64,000 nucleotides of DNA, from contig OU612073.1 in NCBI GenBank assembly GCA_914767715.1, positions 1,426,001 to 1,490,000 of the forward strand, read 5' to 3'. The notes under the pieces were generated by a model, which was given only the letters and a program-made list of their open reading frames with translations, did not search any database and was not told where the DNA came from. The stretch comes from Membranipora membranacea. Lineage: Eukaryota; Bryozoa; Gymnolaemata; Cheilostomatida; Membraniporidae. Below, in pieces: positions 60,611 to 64,000 of the stretch. Position 1 is the stretch's first letter, and each line of letters begins with the position of its first letter. The translations under genes were made by a program, and so were the position numbers.

Positions 60611-63435
60611 TTAATAGTTATAATACTGTGCACCATAGTCACCATAAGTTCCAGCCTCTATGGGGGCGAGGGCGGGGCCCCTTGATACTGGTCTCATAGC
60701 TTGTCTGACTGGAATTTGAGGCATCATCATCTGCTGACTCTGCTGCTGTTGCATCTGCTGTCCCTGGTCACCTGACAAGAGTGTAGTGTTTGAATTGAGG
60801 CATCAAGATGAAATAAGATAAGAATTTATTGAAACACTCGCAGAAACCATGGGGTTTATAGTGGAGTAGTTTTAAATGAATAAAGAAAAAAAATTCAAAA
60901 ATTTAATGTGACATGGATATATACAGAGGCTCCTTTAATGGCAATCTTACTCAGGAAAAGGCGTCCCGAAGGCTGGTTGACCATTGTGAGAACCACAGAA
61001 TATACGCTGAAAATCTCGGATCAAAAGCAGCAAGATTGGTAAAATCTTGCAATGTATATAGGAGTTGTCCAATATTGAGGAAAGGCACACAACTACCAAT
61101 ATCAACAAAAAAATTATCTCAACGAATTCATCATTGATGCATTTTGACTTTCATTTGCGACTTTTGATCATTGGTGCTGCTCAGCAATAAACATATATAT
61201 AATTCATATGTTTGTATGCTGACCATAGTTGATTTTGATATATACATATATATATATACATCATTGTCTTCAAGAATGTGACCTGGTAGTAATGAGGAGT
61301 CATCTCCAACAATGAGATGGATATGAGGATGTTATCACACCTACCTGCTACGTCATAGTAACTGTAATATTCTGCTCCTGGCTGTGGAGTTGGTGGTAGT
61401 GCTCCTAGCCCAGCATAAGGATTACCACCCATACCACCCATACCTGCATAACCACCCTGTTACAAATAAGAGAATAGCTCTCTTCATCCTGTTAGCACAA
61501 GAAATGTGACACCAGATCTCTTTTATTGGCTATGATACCAACAGATAGGGGCATTATTTTGTCATGCTCTATGTATGTTTATTAAAAAGGGAAATGGAAT
61601 GAGGTGGGAAACAGCCTTAGTGACTAGTGTGTTCACCATTCATGTAATTGGCAGTCTAAATCTAGCGTTTGTGACAACATATGAATGAGCTGAATGCGCA
61701 TAATGCCCTTACTGAAGTAAACCATACTACCTCTGATGAACTATAACCTACCATTGCTTGTTCGTTTTGCATCTGAGCTCCAACCATGCCCTGAGGCTGT
61801 GTGTTATACATGCCACCACCCATTGGTTGCTGCATGCCCATATTCCCCATCTGTGACTGTCGTTGGGACATGCTTGGTGACCGCTGCATACCACCACCAA
61901 AAGGCTGCCTGGCTACAGACTGTCGCGCCCCAAACATTCCACTCGGTGTAGCCCGCCCTCCTCCTGAGATGGACGCTCTAGCCCTTGAACCTCCAGCGAT
62001 ATGTTGTCTTGACATGCGGACATTTGAGGCAGTTACACTTTGGACAAGATTGTTTGGATCATAGGCCTCACCCATTGCCTCAGGCGCCAACACTGAAATT
62101 ATCCCAAATAATCGTATGAGTATTTGAAGAAAGTTATATTGTCTCATTCAAAGTTGACCTCTTGTGGCAAAAAAAGAAATATGTAAAAAAAAAGTAATAC
62201 ATATACAACCAACAGCACTGAGAGGGATATGAACTAGCATATATGCCATGGACTTACTTGGGTTCTGCTCAAGAAATTTCAGTTCTTCTTCCTGAGCAAT
62301 AAGTTGTGCTTCTGCTGCCAAGTCCTGTATCTTCCCTGCTGCAGCTTCTTGTTTCTGTGGATTAGGATTGTTAACAGGGTTTGTGAATGAAGTAGTGTCA
62401 TAACTAGACCCAGTCATGCACATAAGACAGGAGGGGCTCTTTTAATTAGAATGAGTTACACATTAGTCCAAAATGATCCCTTCCCCTCAATTCCACACCT
62501 CAACTCCAATCCCTCTGCTCCCGGACCTTCACACCAATCTCTCCAGTCCAATCCCTTCTCTCAAAGCCCCCACCTCCCCCTCGACATGAATGTCTGACAC
62601 TTGTGATCTTCCAATTTGACCAAGTGGCTCATTTAGAAGATATACAGTTCGGCCGAGCAGGAACTCTTTGTGAACCAGATCCTGTATTCGTGTTCTAAAC
62701 AAGGAACGATCAGTTAGCAATGCTTTCTGTTTAATTAATTCGAGGGGTTCTCCTCTCCTCCATAGAATCTGAGCAGTGATCCAGCTCGCTGTTCAAAATT
62801 GAGCGTAATAAAAATCAATGACCAATTCTGCCATTTACTTCATACCAGGCACTTTAAATGTCCCATGACTCTGTTTCATACTAACAAAATGAAATCGCTG
62901 GCTTTATATTTCTGAGAGTTGCCTATACATTGTGAAAAGGAAGACAACTCGAGTGCCAAAGTCAAATCAAAAGGACGTTTGTTATAATGTTGCAAAGCTA
63001 GATCACAGAGGTCATACCAATACTTAAATTTATTCAGTTTCTACATTATTGCTTCTAAGTCTTGCACGAATTCGGTCAGTCCTTATTTATTATATTTATA
63101 TATCATTTAGCTATTTGGCTATGACAGTTTTTATTTCGGGGACATTCATGTGGGTGTCAACTGCCACAGGCCCATGCAGGCTAATACTACTAATTTCAGT
63201 CATCCGCGTGACTTCTTGCCCTCTTGGTTTTGATGAATATTCTTACCTTTTCTATGGCGATTTTTCTTCTTTTATCGCAGCATTTAGTTATGGCCTCCGA
63301 GCAGCAAATGACGACAAACACGAAAGCTATCAGGGTGACTATCACCGCTGACGCTACGATGGCTATGACAGTTACGTTCAGTCCTGAGGGTGCTGCTGTC
63401 GTTGTTGACACTATTTGTGTTGTTGTGTTCGACAT
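60611..63435 (-). CDS. Single-pass membrane protein with Met/Gly/Gln-rich cytoplasmic tail, about 327 residues
   Basis: Five exons join in phase: 63435-63247, 62438-62258, 62092-61752, 61456-61345, 60771-60611. The N-terminus is a short Ser/Thr-rich segment (MSNTTTQIVSTTTAAPSG) without a cleavable signal. A strong hydrophobic span follows (VIAIVASAVIVTLIAFVFVV), then CC and a basic KRRK stop-transfer, so a type III topology with an outside N-terminus is likely. The tail has a short acidic helical stretch (AAEAQLIAQEEELKFLEQN) and Arg/Gly/Ser-rich, Met/Gly/Gln-rich (MGNMGMQQPMGGGM) and Gln-rich (QQMQQQQQSQQMMM) segments. It ends in Tyr-rich YGDYGAQYYNY. No enzyme domain is seen; it could be a small O-glycosylated receptor or adaptor. 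The exon 2 acceptor (TTAAAAG) is weak and is the least certain junction. Confidence 0.6.
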
Positions 63436-64000
63436 AATTGTCTCTTATTTGGGATAAAACTACTCCTCTCCTTGTTCAATTGGATGGTCCTCTTATTTTG
63501 TCTAAGTTTCATAAAGGAGGTTTTATGAGTTTAGATAAATTCTCTGCATCTACCTCTGCCATGTAAGTGTTGCAGCACTGCTTCAAAGTGACGATAGACT
63601 CTTTACTTATATTTCATCAGCCGCCTTTTTGTGTGAGATGAGAATAGATTTGTCAAGTTTTCCGACAGATTATCTGATATCTTGTAATACAATGAGTCTT
63701 ATAGAAAGATAATTCTATTAATTTTTAGTAGTGTGCAAAAGTTGGCAAAAATGTGTTGTGTGGGCCTTGTGTGTTTCCTGCATTCCAGAAATTGTTACCT
63801 TCAAAGTAGGGACAATTCTTAAAGTTAGGCTCAAAAATAATTTTTGCCCTATACTATTGTTTCAGTATTGGTGTTGCTATATTTGCTCGTGCAAACTCAG
63901 CTTGTGAAGTTTAATCGCACTTTGTTTGCTATCTTTTTATAAGATGTTGCAACACCTAATATTCATATTGATAAGCTTTTGAGCATATTGGCTTGGCTGG
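63436..64000. other. 5' flank of the membrane-protein gene
   Basis: Upstream of the start codon at 63435 on the minus strand. No further exon, TATA box or repeat could be supported. Confidence 0.45.

Noticed and set aside
59977-61137. Plus-strand frames at 59977-60285 and 60913-61137
   Set aside because: The second lies in an intron of the opposite-strand membrane-protein gene; both lack any supporting signal.

Overview
This 64 kb window is AT-rich genomic DNA from an animal. Every convincing gene is split by GT-AG introns of about 50 bp to several kb. The products include a membrane collagen, a four-span tetraspanin and the nuclear-envelope protein TMEM201. The mix, together with a peripherin-type tetraspanin and a collagen lacking a recognisable C-terminal NC1 domain, suggests an early-branching metazoan, most likely a sponge. 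That placement is inference; a cnidarian or placozoan is not excluded. No prokaryotic operon, rRNA or CRISPR array is present.

Layout. (1) 1.1-13.9 kb: two tandem paralogous genes on the minus strand, each of 11 coding exons. Each encodes an N-terminal C3HC4 RING, a coiled coil and four Mind-bomb-type SH3-like repeats, so both look like E3 ubiquitin ligases. Ten of the eleven exons have equal or nearly equal lengths, and exon 9 is almost identical in DNA although its introns are not. (2) 14.5-17.6 kb: a 164-bp hairpin MITE and a 2.8-kb giant foldback element with the same ends and TA target duplications. A tRNA-like sequence inside an inverted repeat lies at 9.2-9.5 kb. (3) 20.3-31.0 kb: a type II membrane collagen on the minus strand. 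A 5.4-kb terminal exon encodes about 1,800 Gly-X-Y residues, and a probable TATA promoter and 5' UTR exon lie 4.3 kb upstream of the start codon. (4) 33.0-36.8 kb: an eight-exon peripherin-2/ROM1-like tetraspanin (+). (5) 37-43 kb: no gene recognised, but three copies of a dispersed repeat. (6) 43.2-47.1 kb: a protein combining a pol-beta-type nucleotidyltransferase motif with TPR-like helices (+), 5' end not found. (7) 48.9-54.5 kb: complete ten-exon TMEM201/NET5/Samp1 orthologue (+), whose third exon ends in a tandem array of seven in-frame splice donors. (8) 55.6-63.4 kb: two minus-strand genes for unrecognised proteins of about 215 and 327 residues; the second has one membrane span and a Met/Gly/Gln-rich tail. 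Two further low-confidence minus-strand gene fragments lie at 31.3-31.9 and 47.7-48.3 kb.

The genes do not form an evident pathway; this looks like ordinary gene-dense metazoan chromatin. The best leads are the splice-donor array in TMEM201, the exon-limited near-identity between the RING paralogues, the regularly interrupted lysine-poor collagen with a furin-like site, and the nucleotidyltransferase-TPR protein. All gene models were assembled by eye from splice signals and reading phase, with no transcript evidence.
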